The notes beneath the pieces are model-generated. The model searched no databases and was not told where the DNA came from. It saw only the letters and a program-made list of their open reading frames with translations. The translations under genes and the position numbers were made by a program. From NCBI RefSeq assembly GCF_000472925.1, contig NZ_AXAS01000009.1, forward strand, positions 62,001 through 126,000: a DNA stretch of 64,000 nt. The letters run 5' to 3'. The stretch comes from Bradyrhizobium sp. Ec3.3 (GTDB lineage: Bacteria > Pseudomonadota > Alphaproteobacteria > Rhizobiales > Xanthobacteraceae). Of this stretch, positions 1 through 10,977 are shown piece after piece; the stretch's first letter is position 1, and every line of letters starts with the position of its first letter.

Positions 1-1
1 G

Positions 2-427
2 AAGCGCGTGCTCGACCTCGGTACCGGGACCGGCGTGCTGGCGATCGCGGCGGCCAAGGCGCTGCATCGCGCGGTGCTGGCGAGCGACATCGATCCGCCC
101 TCGGTGCGCGTGGCCCGCGAGAACGCTGGCCTGAACGAGACCGGTCACCACGTGCATGCGATCCGCGCCACCGGCTTTGCCGCGCCCGATTTTGGCGCGT
201 GGGGACCGTTCGACCTGGTGCTGGCCAACATCCTCGCCAACCCCCTGCGGCAGTTGGCAGGTCCCATGAAGCGGCACCTTGCGCCGAGGGCGCACGTCAT
301 CCTATCGGGCCTCCTGACGCCCCAGGCCCCTGCCGTGATCGCCGCCTACCGCGCGCGCGGCCTCGTGCCCATACGACACTTGCGGATCGAGGGCTGGAGC
401 AGCCTGTTGCTGCGACGGGTCGGGTGA
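2..427 (+). CDS. prmA: Ribosomal protein L11 methyltransferase, 3' part
   Basis: This is the C-terminal part of PrmA, a cytosolic SAM-dependent methyltransferase that methylates ribosomal protein L11. The gene is cut by the left window edge; reading starts in frame at base 2 and about 141 codons remain. Visible are the SAM-binding glycine loop LDLGTGTGVLAIAA at the very start, an acidic residue after the second strand (ASDIDPPSVRVARENA), and the NILANPL motif, which is the N-(I/P)-L-A catalytic-type motif of the PrmA family. The usual PrmA N-terminal domain lies outside the window. The next gene on this strand (aminopeptidase P) starts about 530 bases downstream, so the two are probably separate units. 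Confidence 0.9.
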   Translation, partial: KRVLDLGTGTGVLAIAAAKALHRAVLASDIDPPSVRVARENAGLNETGHHVHAIRATGFAAPDFGAWGPFDLVLANILANPLRQLAGPMKRHLAPRAHVILSGLLTPQAPAVIAAYRARGLVPIRHLRIEGWSSLLLRRVG

Positions 428-470
428 GGTGCTGTTACAAGGGTGCGTAAAGGCGCGCTCTTCGCGCGCC

Positions 471-571
471 GTGCCCACCATCGATCCACACCTGGCGATA
501 AAAGTGGTGGGCACGCTTCCGCCTTCGCTCTTCGAGCTACGGCGGACAAGTCGCTTTGCCCCCCTACGCAG
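471..571. repeat. Palindromic intergenic repeat (GTGCCCACCA type)
   Basis: A perfect 10-base inverted repeat, GTGCCCACCA at 471-480 and TGGTGGGCAC at 505-514, is followed by a GC-rich tail ending near CCCCCCTACGCA. It resembles the short mosaic palindromic elements scattered through Bradyrhizobium genomes. It lies just after prmA and could also fold in the transcript, but no T-run follows it. It is the only copy of this type seen in the window. Confidence 0.5.
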
Positions 572-589
572 TCGTCGATGCTGCCCTAG

Positions 590-772
590 CTACTCCGCCA
601 CCTTGTCGTCGCGGCGGACGGGCGCGCGCTCCTCACGCAAGATCCGCCTGGCGCGGCGCTCGGCGAAGCGGTCGATCATCTGGTAGAGGACGCCGCGTGG
701 CTTCTCTGCCTCGGGGGAGGACGGTCCACGGCGGACCGGAGGCGAGATCTTTTCAAACGTGAACGCAGGCAT
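590..772 (-). CDS. Small conserved-looking hypothetical protein
   Basis: A 60-residue protein of unknown function. The N-terminus MPAFTFEKISPP is followed by a Pro/Glu-rich stretch and then a basic segment (QMIDRFAERRARRILREE) likely to be an amphipathic helix. No signal peptide or membrane segment is visible. The start codon at 772 has a good Shine-Dalgarno sequence (GAGGGG, about 7 bases upstream on the minus strand), which is the main support for it being a real gene. It stands alone between prmA and the aminopeptidase gene, both on the opposite strand. From memory, similar short proteins occur in other Bradyrhizobium genomes; this was not checked. Confidence 0.65.
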   Translation of the reverse strand: MPAFTFEKISPPVRRGPSSPEAEKPRGVLYQMIDRFAERRARRILREERAPVRRDDKVAE

Positions 773-958
773 CGTGTGTCCCCTCGCCGTTGAGATGAAC
801 CACTTGCTCGTTTTGCCCTGTTACCCGGACGAAGCGCAAAAGCCGCATCCTTTACTCCACTCGACGCGAATGGAACTTCGCAAGCACGGTCTATGCCAAT
901 GCACAACGATTGCGTCCACATTGCGGAGCAATCCCCATCACCCTAAGATAGTCACAGC

Positions 959-2785
959 ATGTTCGAAGCTCATTTCCAGACATTCGAGGAGCCGGAAGCC
1001 GGCGTCGCATTGAGCGCGCGCCTTGCGGCACTTCGCGAAGAACTCGCCCGCCGCAAGCTGACCGGCTTCGTCATTCCGCGCGCCGACCAGCAGCAGAATG
1101 AATATGTGGCGCCGTCGGAGGAGCGGCTGGCCTGGCTCACCGGCTTCACGGGCTCGGCGGGACTGGCGGTCGTGCTGCCGCAGGAGGCCGCGGTGTTCGT
1201 CGACGGCCGCTATACGCTGCAAGCGGCCAAGCAGGTCGACACAAAGGCCTGGGCCGTCGAGTCGCTGATCGAACCGCCACCGGAAACCTGGCTCTCCGTG
1301 CATCTGAAGGCGGGCGACCGCCTAGGCTTTGACCCGTGGCTGCACACCTTTGCGGCAGCCGAACGCCTGTCCGCCGCCTGCGCCAAGGCCGGCGCCGAGC
1401 TGGTGGCGGTCGACTCGAACCCGGTCGATGCCGTGTGGCACGACCGGCCGCCCGCGCCAATCGCGCCGGTCGTGATTCACGCCCTGCAACATGCGGGGAT
1501 CGCGGAGGCGGAGAAGGCCGCGCAGATCCGTAGCGAGATCGGCAAGCTCGGCGCCGATGCGCTGGTACTGTCCGACAGCCATGCGGTGGCCTGGAGCTTC
1601 AACATCCGTGGCGGCGACGTCGCGCACACGCCCTTGCCGCTGTCCTACGCCTTGGTGCCGAAGGACGGCCGGCCAACCGTGTTCATCGACCACCGAAAGC
1701 TCTCCAACCTGACGCGCGACCATCTCGAGCGATCCGCCGACGTGCGCGAGCCGGATGCGTTGACGCCGACGCTGATGGCGCTCGCCAAGAGCGGCGCGGC
1801 GATCGCGCTGGACAATGCGACGGCCGCCGATGCGCTCAGCCGGCTGATCACGAGCAGCGGTGGCAAGCCGCTGCGCGGCGCCGATCCGGTGACGCTGCTG
1901 AAGGCAGTCAAGAATGCCACCGAGATCGCAGGGACGAAGACCGCGCACCGGCGTGACGCGGTGGCGCTGGCCCGCTTCCTCGCATGGGTCGATCGCGAGG
2001 CACCCTCGGGCAAGCTGACCGAGATCGACGCGGTGGAGGCGCTGGAGACGTTCCGCCGTGACACCGGCGCACTGAAGGACGTATCGTTCCCGACCATTTC
2101 CGGCACGGGCCCGAACGGCGCCATCGTGCATTACCGCGTCACCCGCAAAAGCAACCGGCGGATCGCGCGCGGCGATCTGCTCTTGATCGATTCCGGCGCG
2201 CAGTACGAGGACGGCACCACCGACGTCACGCGCACAATGGCCGTCGGCGAGCCCACCGCGGAGATGCGCGACCGCTTCACGCGCGTACTGCGCGGCCATA
2301 TCGCGATCGCGCGCGCGGTGTTTCCCGACGGCACCACCGGCGCGCAGCTCGACACTCTGGCACGGCAATATCTGTGGGCCGCCGGTGTCGATTTCGAGCA
2401 CGGCACCGGCCACGGCGTCGGCAGCTATCTCTCCGTGCATGAGGGGCCTGCGCGGATTTCGAAGCTCGGCACCACGCCGCTCAAGCGCGGAATGATTCTC
2501 TCCAACGAGCCCGGCTACTACAAGACCGACGGTTTTGGCATCCGCATCGAGAATCTCGAGCTCGTGGTTGCCGCCGACATCGCGGGCGCCGAGAAGCCGA
2601 TGAACGCCTTCGAGACGCTGACGCTCGCGCCGATCGACCGCCGCCTGATCGATGTGGCAATGCTCAGCACGGATGAGCGCGACTGGCTCAACGCCTACCA
2701 CGCCCGCGTCAGGGCCGAAGTGCGGCTGGCGCTCGATGAGGCCACCAAGGCGTGGCTCGATGAGGCGACGGCGGAGCTGACGTAG
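959..2785 (+). CDS. Aminopeptidase P family protein (Xaa-Pro aminopeptidase)
   Basis: A 608-residue M24-family metallopeptidase predicted to remove N-terminal residues next to proline in the cytoplasm. It has the long three-domain layout of eukaryotic-type/PepP2 aminopeptidase P: two creatinase-like N-terminal domains (roughly residues 15-310) and a C-terminal pita-bread catalytic domain. The metal ligands are visible in order: LLIDSGAQYEDGTTDVTRT (two Asp), HGTGHGVG (His), NEPGYY (Glu) and IRIENLE (Glu). No signal peptide is seen. The ATG at 959 lies close to a run of in-frame coding sequence and gives the expected family length, but no strong Shine-Dalgarno is present. A repeat element follows the stop codon. 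Confidence 0.92.
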   Translation: MFEAHFQTFEEPEAGVALSARLAALREELARRKLTGFVIPRADQQQNEYVAPSEERLAWLTGFTGSAGLAVVLPQEAAVFVDGRYTLQAAKQVDTKAWAVESLIEPPPETWLSVHLKAGDRLGFDPWLHTFAAAERLSAACAKAGAELVAVDSNPVDAVWHDRPPAPIAPVVIHALQHAGIAEAEKAAQIRSEIGKLGADALVLSDSHAVAWSFNIRGGDVAHTPLPLSYALVPKDGRPTVFIDHRKLSNLTRDHLERSADVREPDALTPTLMALAKSGAAIALDNATAADALSRLITSSGGKPLRGADPVTLLKAVKNATEIAGTKTAHRRDAVALARFLAWVDREAPSGKLTEIDAVEALETFRRDTGALKDVSFPTISGTGPNGAIVHYRVTRKSNRRIARGDLLLIDSGAQYEDGTTDVTRTMAVGEPTAEMRDRFTRVLRGHIAIARAVFPDGTTGAQLDTLARQYLWAAGVDFEHGTGHGVGSYLSVHEGPARISKLGTTPLKRGMILSNEPGYYKTDGFGIRIENLELVVAADIAGAEKPMNAFETLTLAPIDRRLIDVAMLSTDERDWLNAYHARVRAEVRLALDEATKAWLDEATAELT

Positions 2786-2836
2786 CGCTGCATAGCATTC
2801 TCGCGTTCAGCGCAACGCTCTCGCCCCGACCTCCGC

Positions 2837-2938
2837 CGTCATTCCCCGCGAAGGCGGGGAATCCAGTATTCCAGAGACAGCAGTCGTATACGGAGAAGCC
2901 GCGGCGTACTGGATCGCCCGGTCGAGCCGGGCGATGAC
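2837..2938 (+). repeat. Palindromic repeat, family B, copy 1
   Basis: About 100 bases containing the local hairpin CCCCGCGAAGGCGGGG, the words AATCCAGTATTCCAGAGACAG and GCGGCGTACTGGATCGCCC, and a second hairpin CCCGGTCGAGCCGGG before CGATGAC. The same ordered set of words recurs at 4373-4474 in the same orientation, so the drug exporter gene sits between two direct copies. No coding sequence is seen here. Confidence 0.8.
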
Positions 2939-3059
2939 ACCTGCTTTGTGGCGGCCGCGCTGTGTCTGGTGACAGTAAATTTGCGGTGCCAGCATCGCGC
3001 ATGGCCGCATGCCGAAACATCCGTATTCGCTGGTCCCGCGATGCGGCTAGTGTCGATCC

Positions 3060-4337
3060 ATGCATGGCATGATGGGCAAGCCGACGCTCTCGGCGCAACA
3101 GAACCTCGCGACCTCGCGCGTGATGCTGATGTTGCTCGTCGCCATGACCGGCGTCGCGCCAATCTCGCTCTACATGCTGGTTCCGGCACTGCCGGTGCTG
3201 GCGACGACGTTCGGTCGCGACATCTCCGTCGCGCAGATGACGGTGTCGCTCTACATGGTCGGCATCGCCTGCTCGCAGATCATCATGGGACCACTGTCGG
3301 ACCGGTTCGGCCGGCGGCCGGTGCTGCTCGCAGGGCTGGCGCTGATGGTCGGTGCGAGCATTGCCTGCATCTTCGCGGACAACCTGCCGCAACTGATCGC
3401 CGCACGCTTCTTCCAGGCGCTGGGCGGCGCCACCGGCATGGTGGTGAGCCGCGCCATCATCCGCGACCTCTACGAGCGCGAGCGCGTCGGCGCGATGATC
3501 AGCCTCGTCATCGCCGTCATGATGATCGCGCAAATGCTCTCGCCCCTGACCGGCGGCCTGATCGAGACCGCGTTTGGCTGGCGCGCGATCTTCTACGCCA
3601 TCACTGGAGGCGCGCTTATAGTCGCTGTCGGCATCGCGCTGGCGCTGCCCGAGACGCGCCGCGCCCGCGCCGCCGGCAGCGGCTTTCGCGGCGACGTCGG
3701 CAGCCTCATCCGCAATCGCGCCTTCGTGGGCTATGTGCTGTGCCAGGTGCTGGCTTCGCAGATCATCTTCACCTTCGCCGGCGGCGGTCCCTACATCGTG
3801 GTCACGCAGATGGGCCGCAGCAGCGCCGAATATGGCGCGTGGTTCGCGACCACGGCGTTTGCGTATCTGGTTGGCAATCTCCTCTGCGTGCGCTTTGCGC
3901 CGCGGCATTCGCTGGAGAAGCTGATCTGGTTCGGGCTCGCGCTGCAACTCAGCGGCAGCGTCCTGAACCTTGTCTGGAGCCTCACGGGCTGGAATGAGGC
4001 ACCAAGCTGGCTGTTCGGCACGCAGATGATCGTGATGGTCGGCAATGCCTTCGTGATGGCGAACTCGGCCGCCGGCGCCATCAGCGTCCGTCCCGAAGCC
4101 GCCGGCACTGCGTCAGGCGCGATGGGCTTCCTGCAGCAGGGCATCGGCTCGCTGGTATCGCAGTTCGGCGCCTATCTCGGCGGCCACTCCGCGACGACGC
4201 TGCCACTGACCTCGGCCATAACAGCGATCTCGCTGCTGTGCGCCTCCACCATGATCTTCGTCGTACCGCGGCGCGAGGTCGTGGTGAGCGAAGAGCTGAT
4301 CGAGCAGGCGGAAGAGGAAGAGAGCGGGATGATGTAG
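3060..4337 (+). CDS. Multidrug efflux MFS transporter, Bcr/CflA type
   Basis: A 425-residue inner-membrane proton-driven exporter of the major facilitator superfamily, drug:H+ antiporter-1 group. It shows about 12 hydrophobic segments and the loop 2-3 signature GPLSDRFGRRPVLLAG. The motif PALPVLATTFGRD after the first membrane segment and RAIIRDLYERERVGAMIS after the fourth match the Bcr/CflA subfamily. The C-terminus ends in an acidic tail (EQAEEEESGMM). The start is ambiguous between ATG codons at 3060, 3069 and 3072; no Shine-Dalgarno decides it. Substrate cannot be told from sequence. The gene is flanked by two direct copies of repeat family B and is not obviously in an operon. Confidence 0.9.
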   Translation: MHGMMGKPTLSAQQNLATSRVMLMLLVAMTGVAPISLYMLVPALPVLATTFGRDISVAQMTVSLYMVGIACSQIIMGPLSDRFGRRPVLLAGLALMVGASIACIFADNLPQLIAARFFQALGGATGMVVSRAIIRDLYERERVGAMISLVIAVMMIAQMLSPLTGGLIETAFGWRAIFYAITGGALIVAVGIALALPETRRARAAGSGFRGDVGSLIRNRAFVGYVLCQVLASQIIFTFAGGGPYIVVTQMGRSSAEYGAWFATTAFAYLVGNLLCVRFAPRHSLEKLIWFGLALQLSGSVLNLVWSLTGWNEAPSWLFGTQMIVMVGNAFVMANSAAGAISVRPEAAGTASGAMGFLQQGIGSLVSQFGAYLGGHSATTLPLTSAITAISLLCASTMIFVVPRREVVVSEELIEQAEEEESGMM

Positions 4338-4372
4338 CTGTCGCGCTAGCGATGGTCGTTGCAACAATCTCA

Positions 4373-4474
4373 GCGTCACCCCCCGCGAAAGCGGGGGATC
4401 CAGTATTCCAGAGACAGCGGTCGTAAACAGAGAAGCCGCGGCGTACTGGATCGCCCGCCTTCGCGGGCGATGAC
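4373..4474 (+). repeat. Palindromic repeat, family B, copy 2
   Basis: Second copy of the element at 2837-2938, same orientation: hairpin CCCCCGCGAAAGCGGGGG, then ATCCAGTATTCCAGAGACAG, GCGGCGTACTGGATCGCCCG and the hairpin CGCCTTCGCGGGCG. It lies between the convergent ends of the MFS gene and ligA. A weakly similar stretch at 19200-19285 (GCCTGCGAAGGCGGC ... CGTACTGGATGCCCCGC), between murG and murC, may be a decayed third copy. Confidence 0.8.
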
Positions 4475-4501
4475 GGCGGAGCAAGGGGCGAACGTACCGC
4501 C

Positions 4502-6691
<2,190 letters not shown>

Positions 6692-6699
6692 TCACGGTT

Positions 6700-6808
6700 T
6701 CGTGCCCCGGACCCAGCGCAGCGCTTCTTCAGCGATGCGCTGCAGAGCCGGGGCCCATGTGGCAGCGCTCTGGGTCCCGGCTCGCGCTACGCGCGTCCGG
6801 GACACGAA
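6700..6808 (+). repeat. Palindromic repeat, family A, copy 1
   Basis: About 108 bases between ligA and recN: CGTGCCCCGGACCCAGCGCAG, then GCGCTGCAGAGCCGGGGCCCA, then CTGGGTCCCGGCTCGCGCTA and CGCGTCCGGGACACGA. The same ordered words recur at 20451-20570 and 21818-21919, all in the same orientation. Internal inverted words (CCCCGG/CCGGGG, CGGGACACGA against TCGTGCCCCG) make it strongly self-complementary. Confidence 0.8.
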
Positions 6809-6810
6809 AA

Positions 6811-8484
6811 TTAAGCCGTCGCCGCCCTTAGCAGCCGTTCCGCGGCCGCCCTCGCTTCCGCGGTGATCTCCGCGCCCGCCAGCATCCGCGCGATCTCCTC
6901 GCGGCGGTGGTCGGCGGCGAGCGCATTGACGCGGGTGGCGACGCGCTTGCCCTTGTCGAGGGCGTCCTTGGAAATCAGGAGATGCTGGTCGGCGCGGGCG
7001 GCGACCTGCGGGGCGTGGGTTACGGCCATCACCTGCACCTGGCCGGCAAGCCGCGCGAGCCGCGCGCCAATGGCGTCAGCCACCGCACCGCCGACGCCGG
7101 TGTCGATTTCGTCGAACACCAGGGTCGGCGCCGAGCCGCGATCGGACAGCACGACCTTCAGCGCGAGGAGGAAGCGCGACAGCTCGCCGCCGGAGGCGAC
7201 CTTCATCATCGGCCCCGGCTTGGTGCCCGGATTGGTCTGCACCCAGAACTCGACGCGATCGAAACCCTGCGGTCCCGGCGCGCGCTCATCGGTCTCCACC
7301 TGGGTCATGAATTTCGCGCGTTCGAGCTTGAGCGGGGCGAGTTCGGCGTTGACGGCCTTGTTGAGCTTTTCCGCCGATTTCTGCCGCGCAACTGACAGCT
7401 TCTTTGCGGCGCCGGCGTAGCGCGCGTCGGCCTCGATTGCGGCCTGCTCGAGCTTCTTCAACTGTTCGGCGCCGGCATCGATCAACCTGACATCGGCCGC
7501 GTATTTCGCGGCAAGCGCTGCCAGGCCATCGACCGGCGTCGAATATTTGCGCGAGGCGGCGCGCAGCGCGAACAGCCGTTCCTCGATGCGTTCGAGCTCC
7601 AAGGGGTCGAAATCGGTTGCGGCGAGTGCGGCCTGGAGATGCTGGTCGGCCTCCTCCAACGAATTGATCGCGGCGTCGATCGCCTTCACCGCGGGCTCGA
7701 CCAGCGCCGGCGAATTGACGCCGCGGCGCTCCAGCCTTCGCACCGCCGCCGAAAGAGCCGCGACCGGCGAATTGTGTCCGCCGACGATTTCCTGCGCCTC
7801 GCGCAGGTCGGAGGCGATCTTCTCACCCTGCATCATGGTGGTGCGGCGGGAGGCCAGCGAAGTCTCCTCGCCGTCCTTCGGCGCGAGTTGCTTCAATTCG
7901 TCCGAGGCATGGCGCAGATAATCCGCCTCACGCGCGGCGCGCTCCATGCCCGTGCGATGCTCCTCCAGCGCGGTGTTGGCGGTGCGGCGCGCATCCCACA
8001 GCGCTTCGACGGCTGTGACATCCTTTTCGAGGCCGGCAAAGGCATCGAGCAGGCGGCGGTGCGTGGATGCATCGACCAGCGCGCGCTCGTCGTGCTGGCC
8101 GTGGATCTCGACCAGCGCAGCGCCGACCGCCTTGAGGGTCTGCACGCTGATCGACTGGTCGTTGATGAAGGCGCGGGTGCGGCCGTCGGCGAGCTGCACG
8201 CGGCGCAGGATCATCTCACCGGTATCTTCCAGCCCGTTCTCAGCGAGGATCTTCGTCGCGGGATGGGCCTTCGGCACGTCGAACACGGCCGTGACCTGCC
8301 CCTGCTCCGCGCCGTGGCGCACGAGGCCGGCATCGCCGCGGCCGCCGAGCGCCAGCGCAAAGGCATCGAGCAGGATGGATTTTCCCGCGCCCGTCTCGCC
8401 GGTCAAAACCGCAAGGCCGGTTGCGAATTCGATATCGAGCCGTTCGATCAGGACGATGTCACGGATCGACAGACGCGCCAGCAT
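6811..8484 (-). CDS. recN: DNA repair protein RecN
   Basis: A 557-residue SMC-like ATPase acting in double-strand break repair in the cytoplasm. It has the Walker A motif GETGAGKSILLDAFALALGG near residue 32, the RecN-specific IRDIVLIERLDIEF start, long central coiled-coil-prone segments (about residues 160-390), and the C-terminal half with the ABC-type signature ASGGELSRFLLALK and Walker B TLVFDEIDTGVGG. Length is that of the family. It follows bamD by about 16 bases on the same strand, a pairing common in alphaproteobacteria. Confidence 0.96.
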   Translation of the reverse strand: MLARLSIRDIVLIERLDIEFATGLAVLTGETGAGKSILLDAFALALGGRGDAGLVRHGAEQGQVTAVFDVPKAHPATKILAENGLEDTGEMILRRVQLADGRTRAFINDQSISVQTLKAVGAALVEIHGQHDERALVDASTHRRLLDAFAGLEKDVTAVEALWDARRTANTALEEHRTGMERAAREADYLRHASDELKQLAPKDGEETSLASRRTTMMQGEKIASDLREAQEIVGGHNSPVAALSAAVRRLERRGVNSPALVEPAVKAIDAAINSLEEADQHLQAALAATDFDPLELERIEERLFALRAASRKYSTPVDGLAALAAKYAADVRLIDAGAEQLKKLEQAAIEADARYAGAAKKLSVARQKSAEKLNKAVNAELAPLKLERAKFMTQVETDERAPGPQGFDRVEFWVQTNPGTKPGPMMKVASGGELSRFLLALKVVLSDRGSAPTLVFDEIDTGVGGAVADAIGARLARLAGQVQVMAVTHAPQVAARADQHLLISKDALDKGKRVATRVNALAADHRREEIARMLAGAEITAEARAAAERLLRAATA

Positions 8485-8500
8485 GGAACCCCAAAATTTC

Positions 8501-9400
8501 CTAGCCGCCGAGGCCCATCTTCTTGAAGGTCCTGCTGATCCAGGACCCCTGATTCTCGCTCGGCTCGAGACCGCCGGATTTTACAAGATTATAGGCGTCC
8601 TTGTACCAGCGGCTGTCAGGAAAATTGTGCCCGAGCACGGCGGCCGCGGTCTGCGCCTCACCGACGATGCCGATCGCGATATAGGCCTCGGTCAGGCGGT
8701 AGAGCGCCTCCTCGACGTGGCGCGTGGTCTGGTACTGCGTGACCACGGTCTTGTAGCGGTTGATCGCGGCCGTGAAGTCGCGCTTCTGCGCGTAATAGCG
8801 GCCGACGGCCATTTCCTTGCCGGCGAGCTGGTCGCGTGCGCCCTCGATCTTGGACTTGGCGCTGGTCGCATATTCGGAGTTCGGATATTTGCGCACCACC
8901 TCTTCGAGCGAGGCGATCGCCTTCTCGGTGCGGGTCTGGTCGCGGCTGATGTCAGGGATCTGGTCGTAATGGGAGGCCGCGATCAGATACTGCGCGTACG
9001 CCGCGTCCGGGCTGCCGGGATGCAGGGTGACGTAGCGGCTCGCGGAGCCGATGCAGCTGTCATAGTCGCCGGCCTGATAGGACGCATAAGCCGACATCAG
9101 AAGCGACTTACGGGCGAGGTCGGAATAGGGGTGCTGCCGGTCGACTTCCTCGAACTTCTTGTTCGCCGCCTTGATGTCCTTCTTCTCGTTCATGAGGTAC
9201 AGGCCCTCATTGTAGAGCTTGTCGGCCGGCTCCTCGACGAAGGTGTCGTCCTTGGCGGTGAACTTGTCCCACAGCTCGCCAGTGCCGCAGCCACCGAGCG
9301 GCAGCGCGACCGCGAGGAACGCGGCAGCCTGCAGCAACCGCCGTGCCGAGGGTGCGAGCGAAGCCGTGAATGATTCGCGCGTCATACGCTGTGCTGACAT
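8501..9400 (-). CDS. bamD: Outer membrane assembly lipoprotein BamD
   Basis: A 299-residue lipoprotein component of the BAM complex that inserts outer-membrane beta-barrel proteins. The N-terminus carries a signal peptide ending in a lipobox (ALPLGGC), after which the mature protein starts at Cys. Then come TPR-type helices: LYNEGLYLMNEKKDIKAA, YDSCIGSASRYVTLHPGSP, AIASLEEVVRKYPNSEYA and AINRYKTVVTQYQTT. The ATG at 9400 is preferred to an in-frame upstream start at 9445 because the extra residues add a non-signal segment before the basic N-terminus; 9385 is also possible. It lies between lpxC and recN on the same strand. Confidence 0.93.
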   Translation of the reverse strand: MSAQRMTRESFTASLAPSARRLLQAAAFLAVALPLGGCGTGELWDKFTAKDDTFVEEPADKLYNEGLYLMNEKKDIKAANKKFEEVDRQHPYSDLARKSLLMSAYASYQAGDYDSCIGSASRYVTLHPGSPDAAYAQYLIAASHYDQIPDISRDQTRTEKAIASLEEVVRKYPNSEYATSAKSKIEGARDQLAGKEMAVGRYYAQKRDFTAAINRYKTVVTQYQTTRHVEEALYRLTEAYIAIGIVGEAQTAAAVLGHNFPDSRWYKDAYNLVKSGGLEPSENQGSWISRTFKKMGLGG

Positions 9401-9654
9401 GAATTTAAGACCTGACGCCCTGTGATGCGCTGCCCGCCGCGCCATGACCCCGCCATGGCCGCGAAATCTGCCGTATAAGTTTGCCCGTGCTTCGGCGCCC
9501 TGCCATGCGACCCAAGCCGGTGTAACCCAAAAACGATCGTTAAGGTCCCGGATAGGCAGGCATTTCGCCCGGATTAAGGCGACGGTGCACTGAAGCTAGC
9601 CGATCATGGTTACCAGGAAATGCGTAAAGGGCCAAAGCGGCCGGAATCGGTCGT

Positions 9655-10617
9655 TCAGGACACGTCCGGCCCGTAGGCGGCGGCAATCCGGCCACCGACG
9701 ATACCGCTGCCGACCTCGACAACGGGACGCGTGGTGCGGCGAGCCGCCTCACCCTCGACCACCCGCCAGGCGGTCCGATCGGCAAGCAGCGCGGTCAGGA
9801 CGGCGTGGTTGAGCTTGTGGCCGCCGCGGACCGAACGATAGGCGCCCAGCAACGGCAGGCCAGCCAGCGCCAGATCTCCCACCACGTCCAGCACCTTGTG
9901 GCGCACGCATTCGTCGGCGTAGCGCAGGCCTTCGGTATTCAGCAGCCGCTCCTCGTCGAACACGACGGTGTTCTCGAAGGAGGCGCCGCGCGCGAAGCCT
10001 GCGCTCCAGAGACGCGCCTGATCGCACATCAGGCCGAAGGTGCGGGCCCGCGCGATCTCGCGGCGGAAACGTTCCGGGCTGAGCTCGAACGTGTAGGCCT
10101 GCCGGCCGATCACCGGATTGGCGAAATTGATCTCGATCTCGGCGCGGAAGCCGTTGGCGTAAGGCCGCAGCTCGCCGAAGGAATCGCCGATCGCAACCGA
10201 GACCGGCTTCAAAATCTGGATGAACCGGCGCTGCGCCGGCTGGCTCACGATACCGGCCTGGTCGATTGCCGCGACGAACGCCGCTGCGCTGCCGTCCATG
10301 ATCGGTACTTCCGGACCGTCGATCTCGATGGTCGCGTTGTCCACGCCCATGCCACGCAAAGCAGCAAGCACGTGCTCGGCCGTCGACACCAGCGCACCGT
10401 CGCTGTCGCCAAGCACGGTCGCAAAATCGGTCGCGATGACCTGCTCGGCAGTGGCCTGCACTTCGCGGTCGCAACCTTCGAGGCCGGTGCGGACAAAAAC
10501 CAGGCCTGCATCAACAGGTGCAGGCCCCAAGGTCAGCGTTACGGGGAGACCGGAATGAACGCCGACGCCAACCACTGTGGCCTGCGCGCGGAGCGTTGTT
10601 TGCCGGCTAAATTTCAT
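9655..10617 (-). CDS. lpxC: UDP-3-O-acyl-N-acetylglucosamine deacetylase LpxC
   Basis: A 320-residue zinc deacetylase that catalyses the committed step of lipid A synthesis in the cytoplasm. The zinc ligands are visible: His in STAEHVLAALRGMGVDN, then the HKVLDVVGDLALAG motif (His and Asp), and the later catalytic His in RGGHKLNHA. The PIMDGSA motif is also typical. Position just after ftsZ is the classical end of the dcw region. A 360-base gap with a strong hairpin terminator separates it from ftsZ, so it probably has its own promoter. Its levels in other bacteria are controlled by proteolysis; nothing on that is visible here. Confidence 0.97.
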   Translation of the reverse strand: MKFSRQTTLRAQATVVGVGVHSGLPVTLTLGPAPVDAGLVFVRTGLEGCDREVQATAEQVIATDFATVLGDSDGALVSTAEHVLAALRGMGVDNATIEIDGPEVPIMDGSAAAFVAAIDQAGIVSQPAQRRFIQILKPVSVAIGDSFGELRPYANGFRAEIEINFANPVIGRQAYTFELSPERFRREIARARTFGLMCDQARLWSAGFARGASFENTVVFDEERLLNTEGLRYADECVRHKVLDVVGDLALAGLPLLGAYRSVRGGHKLNHAVLTALLADRTAWRVVEGEAARRTTRPVVEVGSGIVGGRIAAAYGPDVS

Positions 10618-10919
10618 CAGGAACTGCCCACCCTACGACCCACTGCGACTTATACTGGACCGAACTGGCCGTCTGAGGCACCAGCTCGAATCTCCGTATC
10701 CCCAAGTCACGCGCAAACCATAGTCACTGCCCCAAACAAGCCAACTCACGCTTTTTTACCAATTGTTACCCCAACTCTGCCGCATTCGGGCGGGGCGTGA
10801 ACCAATTTGCGCCACGTTTGGAGCCGGTCTCGGCAACTTTATTGCATCACGAAATACATAATTAATCATTTAAAATCAGTCGGTTGCCTCTGCCAGCCGA
10901 GATCCCGCAGGCCGAAAGC
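10618..10919. other. Intergenic region upstream of lpxC
   Basis: About 300 bases between ftsZ and lpxC without a credible gene. It is visibly more AT-rich than its surroundings (for example TTTTTTACCAATTGTTACCC near 10750 and ACATAATTAATCATTTAAAA near 10856), as expected of a promoter region for lpxC on the minus strand. No specific -35/-10 pair is claimed. Confidence 0.4.
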
Positions 10920-10921
10920 AA

Positions 10922-10956
10922 AGGTCCCGGCGAACATTTCGCCGGGACCTTTTTCG
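10922..10956 (-). terminator. Hairpin terminator after ftsZ
   Basis: GGTCCCGGCGAA and TTCGCCGGGACC form a perfect 12-base stem around a short CAT loop, flanked by A-rich and T-rich runs (AAAGG...CCTTTTTC). On the plus strand the T-run is TTTTT; on the minus strand it is TTTGC. It sits about 20 bases beyond the ftsZ stop, so its likely role is ending ftsZ transcription. Confidence 0.85.
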
Positions 10957-10977
10957 TCGTCTTGATTGTAACAATCC

